The notes beneath the pieces were generated by a model. It was given only the letters and a program-made list of their open reading frames with translations. It ran no database searches and had not been told where the DNA came from. From assembly GCA_963920705.1 (NCBI GenBank), contig CAWUCO010000207.1, positions 434,001-498,000 of the forward strand: 64,000 nt of DNA. The letters are read 5' to 3'. The DNA is from Odiellus spinosus. Its lineage: Eukaryota > Arthropoda > Arachnida > Opiliones > Phalangiidae. Below, in pieces: positions 1 to 10,669 of the stretch (within the stretch, counting starts at the first letter, position 1; each line of letters starts with the position of its first letter). The translations under genes and the position numbers were made by a program.

Positions 1-3000
1 TTTCGATAAGTGTTGATTTTGTGTAAATCGCTTAAAAATCAAATGTTTGTGTCCAATTGAATCCAATAATCTTGGATTTTTAAGCGTTTATGCTTAATTT
101 CAACCAATTTTATATTTGTCACGTTTTGGCAATTTTGACAAAACCAAAGTCATTCGAAAGAGCAATTAATGGACGGTCTAAATAATAAGAGTTTTAAAAA
201 ATCCTTTGAAAAACAAGAAAAATATGGCCAATTCAAGAAATCATACAATATCAAAATAGTCAAATTTCAGATTTTAAAAATTCGCTTTTTGATATTAGAT
301 GTTTTTTGAATTGGCCATATTTTCCATGTTTTTGCTTAATTTTAACCAATTTTATATTTGTCACGTTTTGGCAATTTAGACAAAACCAAAGACATTCGAA
401 AGAGCAATTAATGGACGGTCTAAATAATAAGAGTTTTAAAAAATCCTTTGAAAAACAAGAAAAATATGGCCAATTCAAGAAATCATACAATATCAAAATA
501 GTCAAATTTCAGATTTTAAAAATTCGTTTTTTGATATTAGATGTTTTTTGAATTGGCCATATTTTCCATGTTTTTGCTTAATTTTAACCAATTTTATATT
601 TGTCACGTTTTGGCAATTTAGACAAACCAAAGTCATTCGAAAGAGCAATTAATGGACGGTCTAAATAATAATAGTTTTCAAAAATCCGTTGAAAAACAAG
701 AAAAATATGGCCAATTCAAGAAATCATACAATATCAAAATAGTCAAATTTCAGATTTTAAAAATTCGCTTTTTGATATTAGATGTTTTTTGAATTAACCA
801 TATTTTCCATGTTTTTCAACGGATTTTCCAAAACTCTTGTTTTTTAGATATTCCAATATTTGCTCTTTCGATAAGTGTTGATTTTGTCTAAATCGCTTAA
901 AAATCAAATGTTTTGTGTCCATTTGAATCCAATAATCTTGGATTTTTAAGCGTTTTTGCTTAATTTCAACCAATTTTATATTTAGCACGTTTTGGCAATT
1001 TAGACAAAACCAAAGTCATTCGAAAGAGCAATTAATGGACGGTCTAAATAATAAGAGTTTTAAAAAATCCTTTGAAAAACAAGAAAAATATGGCCAATTC
1101 AAGAAATCATACAATATCAAAATAGTCAAATTTCAGATTTTAAAAATTCGCTTTTGATATTAGATGTTTTTTGAATTGGCCATATTTTCCATGTTTTTGC
1201 TTAATTTTAACCAATTTTATATTTGTCACGTTTTGGCAATTTAGACAAAACCAAAGTCATTCGAAAGAGCAATTAATGGACAGTCTAAATAATAAGAGTT
1301 TTCAAAAATCCGTTGAAAAACAAGAAAAATATGGCCAATTCAAAAAATCATACAATATCAAAATAGTCAAATTTCAGATTTTAAAAATTCGCTTTTTGAT
1401 ATTAGATGTTTTTTGAATTAACCATATTTTCCATGTTTTTCAACGGATTTTCCAAAACTCTTGTTTTTTAGATAGACAAATATTTGCTTTTTCGAGTGGT
1501 GTTAATTTTGTCTAAATCGCTGTAAAATGAAATGTTCTGTGTCCATTTGAATCCAATAATCTTGGATTTTTAAGCGTTTATGCTTAAATTTAACCAATTT
1601 TATATTTGTCACGTGTTGGCAATTTAGACAAAACCAAAGTCATTCGAAAGAGCAATTAATGGACGGTCTAAATAATAAGAGTTTTCAAAAATCCGTTGAA
1701 AAACAAGAAAAATATGGCCAATTCAAGAAATCATACAATATCAAAATAGTCAAATTTCAGATTTTAAATATTCGCTTTTTGATATTACATGTTTTTTGAA
1801 TTGGCCATATTTTCCATGTTTTTCAACGGATTTTCCAAAACTCTTGTTTTTTAGATAGTCCAATATTTGCTCTTTCGATAAGTGTTGATTTTGTGTAAAT
1901 CGCTTAAAAATCAAATGTTTGTGTCCAATTGAATCCAATAATCTTGGATTTTTAAGCGTTTATGCTTAATTTCAACCAATTTTATATTTGTCACGTTTTG
2001 GCAATTTTGACAAAACCAAAGTCATTCGAAAGAGCAATTAATGGACGGTCTAAATAATAAGAGTTTTAAAAAATCCTTTGAAAAACAAGAAAAATATGGC
2101 CAATTCAAGAAATCATACAATATCAAAATAGTCAAATTTCAGATTTTAAAAATTCGCTTTTTGATATTAGATGTTTTTTGAATTGGCCATATTTTCCATG
2201 TTTTTGCTTAATTTTAACCAATTTTATATTTGTCACGTTTTGGCAATTTAGACAAAACCAAAGACATTCGAAAGAGCAATTAATGGACGGTCTAAATAAT
2301 AAGAGTTTTCAAAAATCCGTTGAAAAACAAGAAAAATATGGCCAATTCAAGAAATCATACAATATCAAAATAGTCAAATTTCAGATTTTAAATATTCGCT
2401 TTTTGATATTACATGTTTTTTGAATTGGCCATATTTTCCATGTTTTTCAACGGATTTTCCAAAACTCTTGTTTTTTAGATAGTCCAATATTTGCTCTTTC
2501 GATAAGTGTTGATTTTGTGTAAATCGCTTAAAAATCAAATGTTTGTGTCCAATTGAATCCAATAATCTTGGATTTTTAAGCGTTTATGCTTAATTTCAAC
2601 CAATTTTATATTTGTCACGTTTTGGCAATTTTGACAAAACCAAAGTCATTCGAAAGAGCAATTAATGGACGGTCTAAATAATAAGAGTTTTAAAAAATCC
2701 TTTGAAAAACAAGAAAAATATGGCCAATTCAAGAAATCATACAATATCAAAATAGTCAAATTTCAGATTTTAAAAATTCGCTTTTTGATATTAGATGTTT
2801 TTTGAATTGGCCATATTTTCCATGTTTTTGCTTAATTTTAACCAATTTTATATTTGTCACGTTTTGGCAATTTAGACAAAACCAAAGACATTCGAAAGAG
2901 CAATTAATGGACGGTCTAAATAATAAGAGTTTTAAAAAATCCTTTGAAAAACAAGAAAAATATGGCCAATTCAAGAAATCATACAATATCAAAATAGTCA

Positions 3001-4903
3001 AATTTCAGATTTTAAAAATTCGTTTTTTGATATTAGATGTTTTTTGAATTGGCCATATTTTCCATGTTTTTGCTTAATTTTAACCAATTTTATATTTGTC
3101 ACGTTTTGGCAATTTAGACAAACCAAAGTCATTCGAAAGAGCAATTAATGGACGGTCTAAATAATAATAGTTTTCAAAAATCCGTTGAAAAACAAGAAAA
3201 ATATGGCCAATTCAAGAAATCATACAATATCAAAATAGTCAAATTTCAGATTTTAAAAATTCGCTTTTTGATATTAGATGTTTTTTGAATTAACCATATT
3301 TTCCATGTTTTTCAACGGATTTTCCAAAACTCTTGTTTTTTAGATATTCCAATATTTGCTCTATCGATAAGTGTTGATTTTGTCTAAATCGCTTAAAAAT
3401 CAAATGTTTTGTGTCCATTTGAATCCAATAATCTTGGATTTTTAAGCGTTTTTGCTTAATTTTAACCAATTAATGGACAGTCTAAATAATAAGAGTTTTC
3501 AAAAATCCGTTGAAAAACAAGAAAAATATGGCTTATTCAAGAAATCATACAATATCAAAATAGTCAAATTTCAGATTTTAAAAATTCGCTTTTTGATATT
3601 AGATGTTTTTGGAATTGGCCATATTTTCCATGTTTTTCAACGGATTTTCCAAAACTCTTGTTTTTTAGATAGACAAATATTTACTCTTTCGAGTGGTGTT
3701 AATTTTGTCTAAATCGCTGTAAAATGAAATGTTCTGTGTCCATTTGAATCCAATAATCTTGGATTTTTAAGCGTTTATACTTAAATTTAACCAATTTTAT
3801 ATTTGCCACGTATTGGCAATTTAGACAAAACCAAAGTCATTCGAAAGAGCAATTAATGGACAGTCTAAATAATAAGAGTTTTCAAAAATCCGTTGAAAAA
3901 CAAGAAAAATATGGCCAATTCAAGAAATCATACAATATCAAAATAGTCAAATTTCAGATTTTAAAAATTCGCTTTTTGATATTAGATGTTTTTTGAATTG
4001 GCCATATTTTCCATGTTTTTCAACGGATTTTCCAAAACTCTTGTTTTTTAGATAGTCCAATATTTGCTCTTTCGATAGGTGTATATTTTGTCTAAATCGC
4101 TTAAAAATCAAATGTTTGTGTCCATTTGAATCCAATAATCTTGGATTTTTAAGCGTTTTTGCTTAATTTTAACCAATTAATGGACAGTCTAAATAATAAG
4201 AGTTTTCAAAAATCCGTTGAAAAACAAGAAAAATATGGCCAAGTCAAGAAATCATACAATATCAAAATAATCAAATTTCAGATTTTAAAAATTCGCTTTT
4301 TGATATTAGATGTTTTTGGAATTGGCCATATTTTCCATGTTTTTCAACGGATTTTCCAAAACTCTTGTTTTTTAGATAGTCCAATATTTGCTCTTTCGAT
4401 AGGTGTTGATTTTGTCTAAATCGCTTAAAAATCAAATGTTTGTGTCCATTTGAATCCAATAATCTTGGATTTTTAAGCGTTTTTGTTTAATTTTAACCAA
4501 TTTTATATTTGTTACGTTTTGGCAATTTAGACAAAACCAAAGTCATTCGAAAGAGCAATTAATGGACAGTCTAAATAATAAGAGTTTTCAAAAATCCGTT
4601 GAAAAACAAGAAAAATATGGCCAATTCAAGAAATCATACAATATCAAAATAGTCAAATTTCAGATTTTAAAAATTCGCTTTTTGATATTAGATGTTTTTT
4701 GAATTAACCATATTTTCCATGTTTTTCAACGGATTTTCCAAAACTCTTGTTTTTTAGATATTCCAATATTTGCTCTTTCGATAAGTGTTGATTTTGTCTA
4801 AATCAATTAAAAATCAAATGTTTTGTGTCCATTTGAATCCAATAATCTTGGATTTTTAAGCGTTTTTGCTTAATTTTAACCAATTAATGGACAGTCTAAA
4901 TAA
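1..4903 (+). repeat. Satellite array, block 1 (about 16 monomers)
   Basis: Head-to-tail tandem repeats. Spacings of the 'aattaatgg' anchor run about 243, 241, 384, 242, 381, 383, 243, 380, 243, 240, 324, 385, 325, 380 and 328 bp, so three monomer sizes (about 382, 326 and 243) are mixed. The full monomer has an imperfect inverted repeat: the arm starting 'gcaatttagacaaaacc' and running to 'aatatcaaaa' pairs with the arm running from 'tttttgatatt' to 'gtctaaatcgc'. Positions 1 to about 960 recur at about 2,497-3,460 (offset 2,496). Short ORFs of 60-86 codons on both strands are by-products of the repeat. The array continues after the transposon insertion at 4,904. Confidence 0.97.
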
Positions 4904-5148
4904 TAGTACAGGCATTCTAAGGTTTGAACCGGAACAAATTAGAACGGTTACGAAAATTTCCATACTTATAGAATCGAATGCGTTCTTTAACGTGGTGAGG
5001 TCTCCCAATCTCGCAGGCGTGGGGAAAATCCGCCATCTTGGAAAATGGCCGCCAAAATTAATAAAACTATACATAACTTTAGATGTAATTATCGGATTGA
5101 CTGATAGTTAGGCTCAAAATGTAGCTTAAAACACTCCGCACAAAATTT
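4904..5148 (+). repeat. Left terminal inverted repeat of the Academ-like element
   Basis: About 245 bp matching the reverse complement of the right end, from TAGTACAGGCATTCTA to ACTCCGCACAAAAT. A second matching segment lies at about 5,346-5,403. About 200 bp between the two segments (5,149-5,345) is absent from the right end. Close to the tip the ends differ by a short replacement (right end 4,904-equivalent side has an A/G-rich stretch before the shared 'ggaacaaattagaacgg'). Confidence 0.88.
5030..5053. promoter_or_regulatory. YY1/Pho-like GCCAT motif pair in the left TIR
   Basis: CCGCCATCTTGG is followed at once by AAAATGGCCGCC, giving two oppositely oriented sites. The strand-reversed form, CCAAGATGGCGG, is very close to the YY1 consensus. 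A second pair, CCGCCATTTTGG plus AAAATGGCGACC, is at 5,347-5,370, and both pairs are mirrored in the right end. A promoter role is inferred from the motifs and from their position upstream of the transposase reading frame. Confidence 0.4.
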
Positions 5149-5670
5149 GTTCTATGCATGTTTAGCGTTTATCAAACCGTAAGCTCGCAAACATGCATTG
5201 AAACTGGTGGAATGGATAAATTTAGGGAAATATGAAGTTTCCACGGAAAACCATTTAAGATTTTGTTATAATTTCGCTGTTTCAATAATAGGACGCGTTT
5301 TTCTAAGTATTGTTGTTTTTAAAATGTTTAACGAAGAGAAAATATTCCGCCATTTTGGAAAATGGCGACCAAAATTATAAAAACTTCATAACATAACCAG
5401 GTATATTTAAAATGTAGTATAGTTATTTAAGTTCATTTGCTACCAGTTTTAATCCATACAAATATTTTGTACAATTTTAAAGCAGAGAGCTCTTACACAT
5501 ATAGCCTCAGGGAATTTAGCGTCGGTTTTGTTTTCTTTCTGCCTCTAGTAAAATGACAAGCTCGAAGGTTCAAGGAAATGCCATAAAATTTTGTCAGAAA
5601 TGAGAAAAAGGCTCAGTCGAATGTTGTTGTTTTTAGCTGTGAGTCATATTATATATTTCTTAAAACAAGT
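5149..5670 (+). other. 5' non-coding part of the Academ-like element
   Basis: This stretch lies between the TIR and the first recognisable coding codon at 5,671. Apart from the inner TIR segment (about 5,346-5,403) with its GCCAT motif pair, I see no gene or repeat. It probably holds the promoter and 5' UTR of the element's gene. Confidence 0.5.
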
Positions 5671-6632
5671 ATGGAAGTAGTTTGTCTGATATGTAGTTCG
5701 GATTTTGGGAATAAAAAAACTGTTCTAGTTACAAAGGGTCTCCAAACTGTTGAGGAGAAAAGATGGACTACACGAGCGTCTTGAACACCTTACATCAGTT
5801 CGTTTGCACGAAGCTTGTCGAAAACACTATACGCGAGAGGAAAATATTGTGAAATTTCTAGACGATGGTAGCTCCACGTCAAAGGAACCAACCAAGGATA
5901 AATTGTTGAGATCCGAGGTTCATTCGTTCGAGTTTAAAACAAATTGTTTACTCTGTGGAAATAATGCAGTCCCCGATGAAAAACATACATCTAGAATTAA
6001 AGGTATTGTGTATTTGGTTGAAACAATGGAAATAAAATCAACACTAATTAAAAGATCAAAAGATCGAAATGATGAGTGGTCGCGGGTCGTACTAGTCCGT
6101 CTTGAAAATATCATAGATCTTGTAGATTGCTGAAGCGCGCTACCATAAAACTTGCTATACAAAATTTTTAACTGAAAATACTGAGAAAAAGAAATTCGGT
6201 CGGGGAGTAAATGCCGAACGAGAAGAAGCTTTCATATCTCTTTGTGCCTACCTTGATGTTAACAATGAGTGCCAGTATTCTATGACAGAATTAGAGAAAC
6301 GTTTTAAGGAATTTTGTAATGAAGGAGTGGAGCCTTACGGTACGAAGTATTTAAAACAAAGACTCATCCGACGTTATGGGAAACAAATTACAATATCTGA
6401 ACTTATTGGAAAAGATAACATAATTAGTTTGAAAGATCAGGCGTATAAGATAATATCGAATACTTGGTATTCTAGCAGAAAATTGAATGAGCAAGACGAA
6501 AGAATGCGAATCGTAGAAGCTGCTGCGAAAATTATTAGAGAGGATATTCAAACTCGCGTTTACAATCTGGAAGAATATCCCTCGGAAGAAGAGATAAGAA
6601 ACGGTTCAGCTAACCTAATTCCTATAACTTAG
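5671..6632 (+). pseudogene. Academ-like transposase, N-terminal part (frameshifted)
   Basis: Three reading frames in succession together read as one protein. The first starts at ATG 5,671 (MEVVCLICSSDFGNKK). The second covers about 5,747-6,130, with an HxxC pair (LHEACRKHYTR) and a further CxxC (CLLCG). The third covers about 6,124-6,632 and has RYHKTCYTKFL. The repeated CxxC and H-x-x-C spacings suggest N-terminal zinc-binding modules for DNA recognition, which is my inference. At least two frameshifts (about 5,740 and 6,125) disable it. The frame ends with TAG at 6,630-6,632, and a short disrupted stretch separates it from the next conserved segment. The polypeptide looks unrelated to the transposases at 53-62 kb. 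Confidence 0.6.
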
Positions 6633-6757
6633 GACTTATTTTTAAAAGCAGTGTCGGGGAAAAAAACGTTTCGAGATCAAGCCACGTTAAGCTTAACAGC
6701 ATTGGGCACGCTAGAGTAGCGGTTACAAGGCCACGTTCTTTCATATCCCCTATTCAG

Positions 6758-8928
6758 TTGGGCTTAGCCGTTCATCTCCACAAGCAGATCGGGTCGCGTT
6801 ACGTAATTGACATAATATCCCATCTAGGTTTCTGTTCATCCTACACGGAAGTAACGAAATTTGAGAACAGTATTTTGGTGTCTAATGAGTCCCAAATTTT
6901 GGACTGTTCGTTTAAACAATTTGTTTTTGACAATGCGGACGTTAATATTCGAACCCTTGACGGATTAGGAACCTTCCATTCCATGGGAGGAATAATGTGT
7001 GTTACACCTTCTTCCGCTGTTAAGACCACTTTAAAAATGTCACGAACAGTAGAAGATATTCCAGCTAGCGTTATTGGATCATTTGGAAAAGTTAATATCA
7101 TACCCTATGAAAAGCCTAGTACATCCGGTCTCAGCAAAATTATCGTAAAAACCTTATTACCGGAAGACGCTATTCCTACAGAGCTTGAAAATGCCAAATT
7201 ACTTGACTTCATATGGATGTGTGGATATATATTGAAGCAGCCAAGTCCTAGCCCAGAATGGAATGGTTACATGCAATTAAGTTCAAAGTGTGAAAATAAT
7301 TACGCTATAAGCAAAGTAATCATACTGCCATTTATTAACTTAAATCCGTCGAACTTGACAACAATTTACACTTCTCTTGCCGTCGACCAATGCCATCGAT
7401 ATGACCTGAAATCTTGTGTAGTTACGTTAGATCAACCGCTATACATTAAAGCGGTAGAGATGGTTTTGGGTTGACCGAGAAATTGTCATCGGTAATAGTT
7501 CGACTTGGGGGATTTCACACCCTTATGTCGTTTATGGGTGCTGTGGGCTATATAATGGCTGGTAGTGGAATTTCTGAAATGTGGGAAACCGTTTACGCCA
7601 AAGCGTCAGTGCCTCACATGCTTAATGGACATGCCTATTCCTGGGCACTTCGGGCTCACTTCCTGGCGCAAAAGGCAATCGGTCAGATTATTCTTGAATC
7701 CATGCCGATCATAAAAGAAGACTTACAGAATAAAATTAAAGAAATCCACCGTGATATAATGCAAAATGCTGTAAGCACTGATGATGTTCGAAGAACAAAA
7801 GAAATAATGAGTTTATTATCAGCATTTGAGACTCAAAAGAAAGAATTCAAAAATTTTGGTCGCACAGGAAAATTGTGGCTCGATTATTTTGACCAGGTTG
7901 AAATAATGCGACTATTTGTTAGAGCTGAACGGACAGGAAACTGGGATCTACACTTATATTGTCTTAAACAAATGTTGCCATATTTACACGCAGCCGCTCA
8001 CCTTGCTTACGCGAAATCTAATCAGTTATATGTACAAACGATGTCTCAATTATCTACTATAATGAGTGAAGAAGAGTACATTAACTTTGGACAATTGGGA
8101 TTTTTTACCGTTAGACGATCCGACAAAATGTGGTCTGGTATTTGGTCGGACATGACAATTGAGCAAGTTCTAATGCGATCAATGAAAACGTCTGGTGGAC
8201 TAAAAAGGGGTCGCGGTTTGAGCGAAAGCACACTCGCTCGATGGATCCTAACTATTCCGGTGTGTCTGCAGCTCAGTGAAGCTTTGGAAGTATACTGTGG
8301 CGTTTGCGCAACAACGTCAGAACAACATGTAGAGATTCGAGAATCACGACAAGTACGCGACGCGACAGACGCTAAGAAGTTTTATGGATGGCTAAGAGAT
8401 CACACACCATTCAAGTACGAGAATTCGTTGGTGTCTCTGGCTTCCGGTGCTGTAGCTGATGAGACTGTAAATTGCGATTCTGCAGTAGAAATTGGGAAAA
8501 TTTCAATGGAAAGAATGGTCGGGAAGTCGTTTCTGGAAGCTAAACTTAAGAGAAATGACAAAGTGAAACCACTAGCGGGAATGAAAAACGTATTAAACGT
8601 TGACGGAGAGGATATTGTTGTGAACCCACAACAATTGTTTAGAAGAATAGCCTGCGCGTTACAACGAGGAGCTGATTTAAAAAACTGCATGTCATATGAA
8701 CTTTCTGCGGTCGCTCCATCTATGTTTGATGAGTTCTCATTTCGAAAGACAAACAAAGCAACCCTGTCTCATCTTCTTGAGGATGTTAGTCCTTTAATAA
8801 TAACTAAAGAGATGGTTTATAAACAAGTGGTAGTGGATGGTGGATTTCTGCTTCATCGTGTAGTGTGGCCTCGCCCTTGCACATACGGAAATATCTTCAA
8901 CCATCAACCTGTACGTAGATTATGTTAA
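6758..8928 (+). pseudogene. Academ-like transposase, central domain (frameshifted)
   Basis: Two overlapping frames, 6,758-7,474 and 7,471-8,928, are separated by a frameshift near 7,470. The second gives a 485-codon open stretch containing RLGGFHTLMSFMGAVGYIMAGSG near its start, a His-rich run around 7,600-7,640, and LDYFDQVEIMRLFVRAERTGNW. I recognise the arrangement as a repeated 'uncharacterised protein' type of invertebrate genomes, placed in front of an XPG nuclease. I cannot name its fold or assign catalytic residues with confidence. The frame ends artificially (NHQPVRRLC) because a shift near 8,910 moves the protein to another frame. The gene body is visibly richer in G+C than the satellite around it. 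Confidence 0.6.
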
Positions 8929-9847
8929 AAACCACTACGGTGAAACTACAACTGTAGTTTTTGACGGCCATTCAAATGATTTAACCACGAAAGGAGAGGA
9001 ACATAGGAGAAGGCAAGCAAAATCAATGGCCCCGGATATCAAAATAGAAGAAAATAACCTCGCAACGACTTCTCAAGACGCATTCCTTAAAAATTCGAAA
9101 AAAAAGAGTCCTTGATACACCATCTTATTACTAGATTTCAATCATCTGGTCTTAGAGCCATTCAAGCAAAAAGTGACGCTGAGGTTCTTATAGCAAAAAC
9201 AGCGCTTGACTTTGGAAAATGCGAAAATTACAAAACTATTGCTGTCATCGCAGAAGACACAGACGTGCTTGTAATTTTGATAGTTCTCGCTGATACCGAA
9301 AATCAAAATTCTTTATTTTTGGTAAAACAACAGCAAGGAAACTCTCCAACGAAAATCTTTGACATCAAGGCAATAAAAAAAGAACTTGGAGAACAAGCAC
9401 ATGTTTTACTCTTTCTCCATGCTGCAACGGGTTGCGATACTACATCTGCCCTTTATCGCCAAGGAAAAAAAAGCTTTCAAAATAATAAAACAAAACGAAG
9501 ATCTCCGTCAAAAAGTTTTGATTTTTAATCAGCCTGGCGCTAGTATTGCAGAAATAACTGCTGTAGGAGAATATTCCTTGCTGTCCTTATACGGTGCTAT
9601 TAAAAGTAGTACCTTAAATGAGCAACGCTACGTTGTATTTACAAAGGCCACCAGAAATTCACCGATAAGTAGCTCATTTGAACTGGCAAGTCTTCCACCC
9701 ACAAGTGCAGCTGCTAGCCAACACATGCAAAGAGTCTACCATCAAGTCCAAACGTGGCTTGGCAACGACATAAATGCAGAAGATTGGGGGTGGAAAAGAG
9801 TCGGCCACGTGTTGCGCCCAGTAATAACCACCCGAGCGAAATTTTAA
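8914..9847 (+). pseudogene. XPG/FEN1-like nuclease domain of the Academ-like element
   Basis: The frame from about 8,914 reads YVDYVKNHYGETTTVVFDG followed by a Glu/Arg-rich run. VVFDG followed by a basic helix is the XPG N-region signature. After a shift near 9,110 comes DAEVLIAKTAL and then AVIAEDTDVLVILI, matching the XPG I-region with its E and D-x-D acidic residues. Next is LLFLHAATGCDTTSAL, resembling the GxD helix-hairpin-helix region of flap nucleases. A third shift lies in the A-run at about 9,463-9,470. FEN1/XPG enzymes cut flap or bubble DNA. A role in processing transposition intermediates is inference. The acidic residues look preserved, but the frameshifts make this copy inactive. 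Confidence 0.72.
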
Positions 9848-10011
9848 ATATGATTTCTTGCAAGTGTAAGGGTAGTTGCGACGAAAAATGCGAATGTCGA
9901 AAAACAGGTCTGATGTGTTCCGCAATGTGCAGAAAATGTCACGGTATTTCATGCACAAACGACTGCAGAGATTTTTATCTAGATGGCGAGATGGACAATT
10001 TAGACATTTAA
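9838..10011 (+). pseudogene. Cys8 zinc-finger C-terminus of the Academ-like transposase
   Basis: After a last frameshift near 9,838, the frame reads ISCKCKGSCDEKCECRKTG and then C-x4-C-x2-C-x4-C-x3-C, ending with TAA at 10,009-10,011. The CxC, C, CxC, C, C, C, C, C spacing recalls Cys-rich CXC/TSO1-like zinc modules and the Cys8 motif described for Academ proteins. It lies directly after the XPG nuclease, so it is the protein's C-terminus. It probably binds DNA, which is inferred. Confidence 0.65.
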
Positions 10012-10014
10012 AAA

Positions 10015-10157
10015 CATTTACATTATATAATGATAACATTTAGATTATATAATGGTAACATTTACATTATATAATTATAACATTTACATTATATAATGAT
10101 AACATTTACATTATATAATGATAACATTTACATTATTTAATGATAACATTTACATTA
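10015..10157 (+). repeat. 22-bp minisatellite in the Academ-like 3' UTR
   Basis: About 6.5 tandem copies of catttacattatataatgat+aa follow the stop codon almost immediately. Copies differ by single substitutions (for example 'attag' for 'attac', 'ggtaa' for 'gataa'). Confidence 0.93.
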
Positions 10158-10357
10158 ACTGTAAATTTAAATGTAACGATAGTTTGTAAATAAATATTTT
10201 CGAATTGTTTTACAAAGAAATTAATATATATTGTTATATTAGAGCATTATTAAGTTTTGGAAATTATTAAGGCATGTTTTCCAGCTTCGGTTTGATTAAC
10301 GTTTAAAATTCATATAACAAACGAATGATACTATATACAAACAATCATTTTTAAGTT
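10158..10357 (+). other. 3' non-coding part of the Academ-like element with an AATAAA signal
   Basis: AT-rich, without an ORF. A canonical AATAAA at 10,189-10,194 lies about 180 bp after the stop codon and is a plausible polyadenylation signal for the element's gene. Nothing else is recognisable before the inner TIR segment. Confidence 0.5.
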
Positions 10358-10669
10358 CATCTGGTTATTTTATGAAGTTTTTAAAATTTTGGTCGCCATT
10401 TTCCAAAATGGCGGAATTTTGTGCGGAGTGTCTTAAGCTACATTTTGAGCTTAACTATCAGTCAATCCGATAATTACATCTAAAGTTATGCATATTTTTA
10501 GTAATTTTGGCGGTCATTTTCCAAGATGGCGGATTTTCCCCACGCCTGCGAGATTGGGAGACCTCACCTACGTTAAAGAACGCATTCGATTCTATAAGTA
10601 TGGAAATTTTCGTAACCGTTCTAATTTGTTCCGGGTTCTCCCTTTTTTTGGGCTAGAATGCCTGTACTA
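10358..10669 (-). repeat. Right terminal inverted repeat of the Academ-like element
   Basis: It matches the left end in inverted orientation. The inner segment (about 10,358-10,420) and outer segment (about 10,421-10,669) are contiguous here, whereas the left end has about 200 extra bp between them. The GCCAT motif pairs are at 10,391-10,414 and 10,509-10,532. Confidence 0.87.

Larger units (their letters stand above)
4904..10669 (+). mobile_element. Academ-like DNA transposon (XPG nuclease type), decayed
   Basis: A 5,766-bp element inserted in a satellite monomer. Its ends are TAGTACAGGCATTCTA and the complement. The flanking TAA (4,901-4,903 and 10,670-10,672) is a 3-bp target duplication: removing the element and one TAA restores the normal satellite motif 'gtctaaataataagag'. 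A 7-bp imperfect duplication is also possible if the ends are set at GTACAGG. Inside is one plus-strand gene broken by several frameshifts. It has an N-terminal Cys/His region, a large central domain, an XPG/FEN1-like nuclease and a Cys8 C-terminus. XPG nuclease plus Cys8 finger with 3-4-bp TSDs is reported for Academ transposons. The TAA duplication alone would also suit PIF/Harbinger, but the protein does not. Confidence 0.7.

Noticed and set aside
306-551. Dozens of 60-86-codon ORFs in the satellite, on both strands, with similar peptides (FRQNQ..SKEQ...NKSF.KS.EK..KYGQFKK)
   Set aside because: They come from the two arms of the same inverted repeat. Comparing the arms over about 39 codons, I count about 9 amino-acid-changing and 3 silent codon differences, and frames are often broken, so there is no sign of selection for protein.
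5198-5380. 60-codon ORF in the left end of the Academ-like element
   Set aside because: It spans the TIR segment, shows no protein features and is missing from the right end.
4904-10669. PIF/Harbinger assignment from the 3-bp TAA duplication
   Set aside because: The encoded protein has XPG and Cys8 motifs and no recognisable Harbinger DDE core or Myb-like partner.
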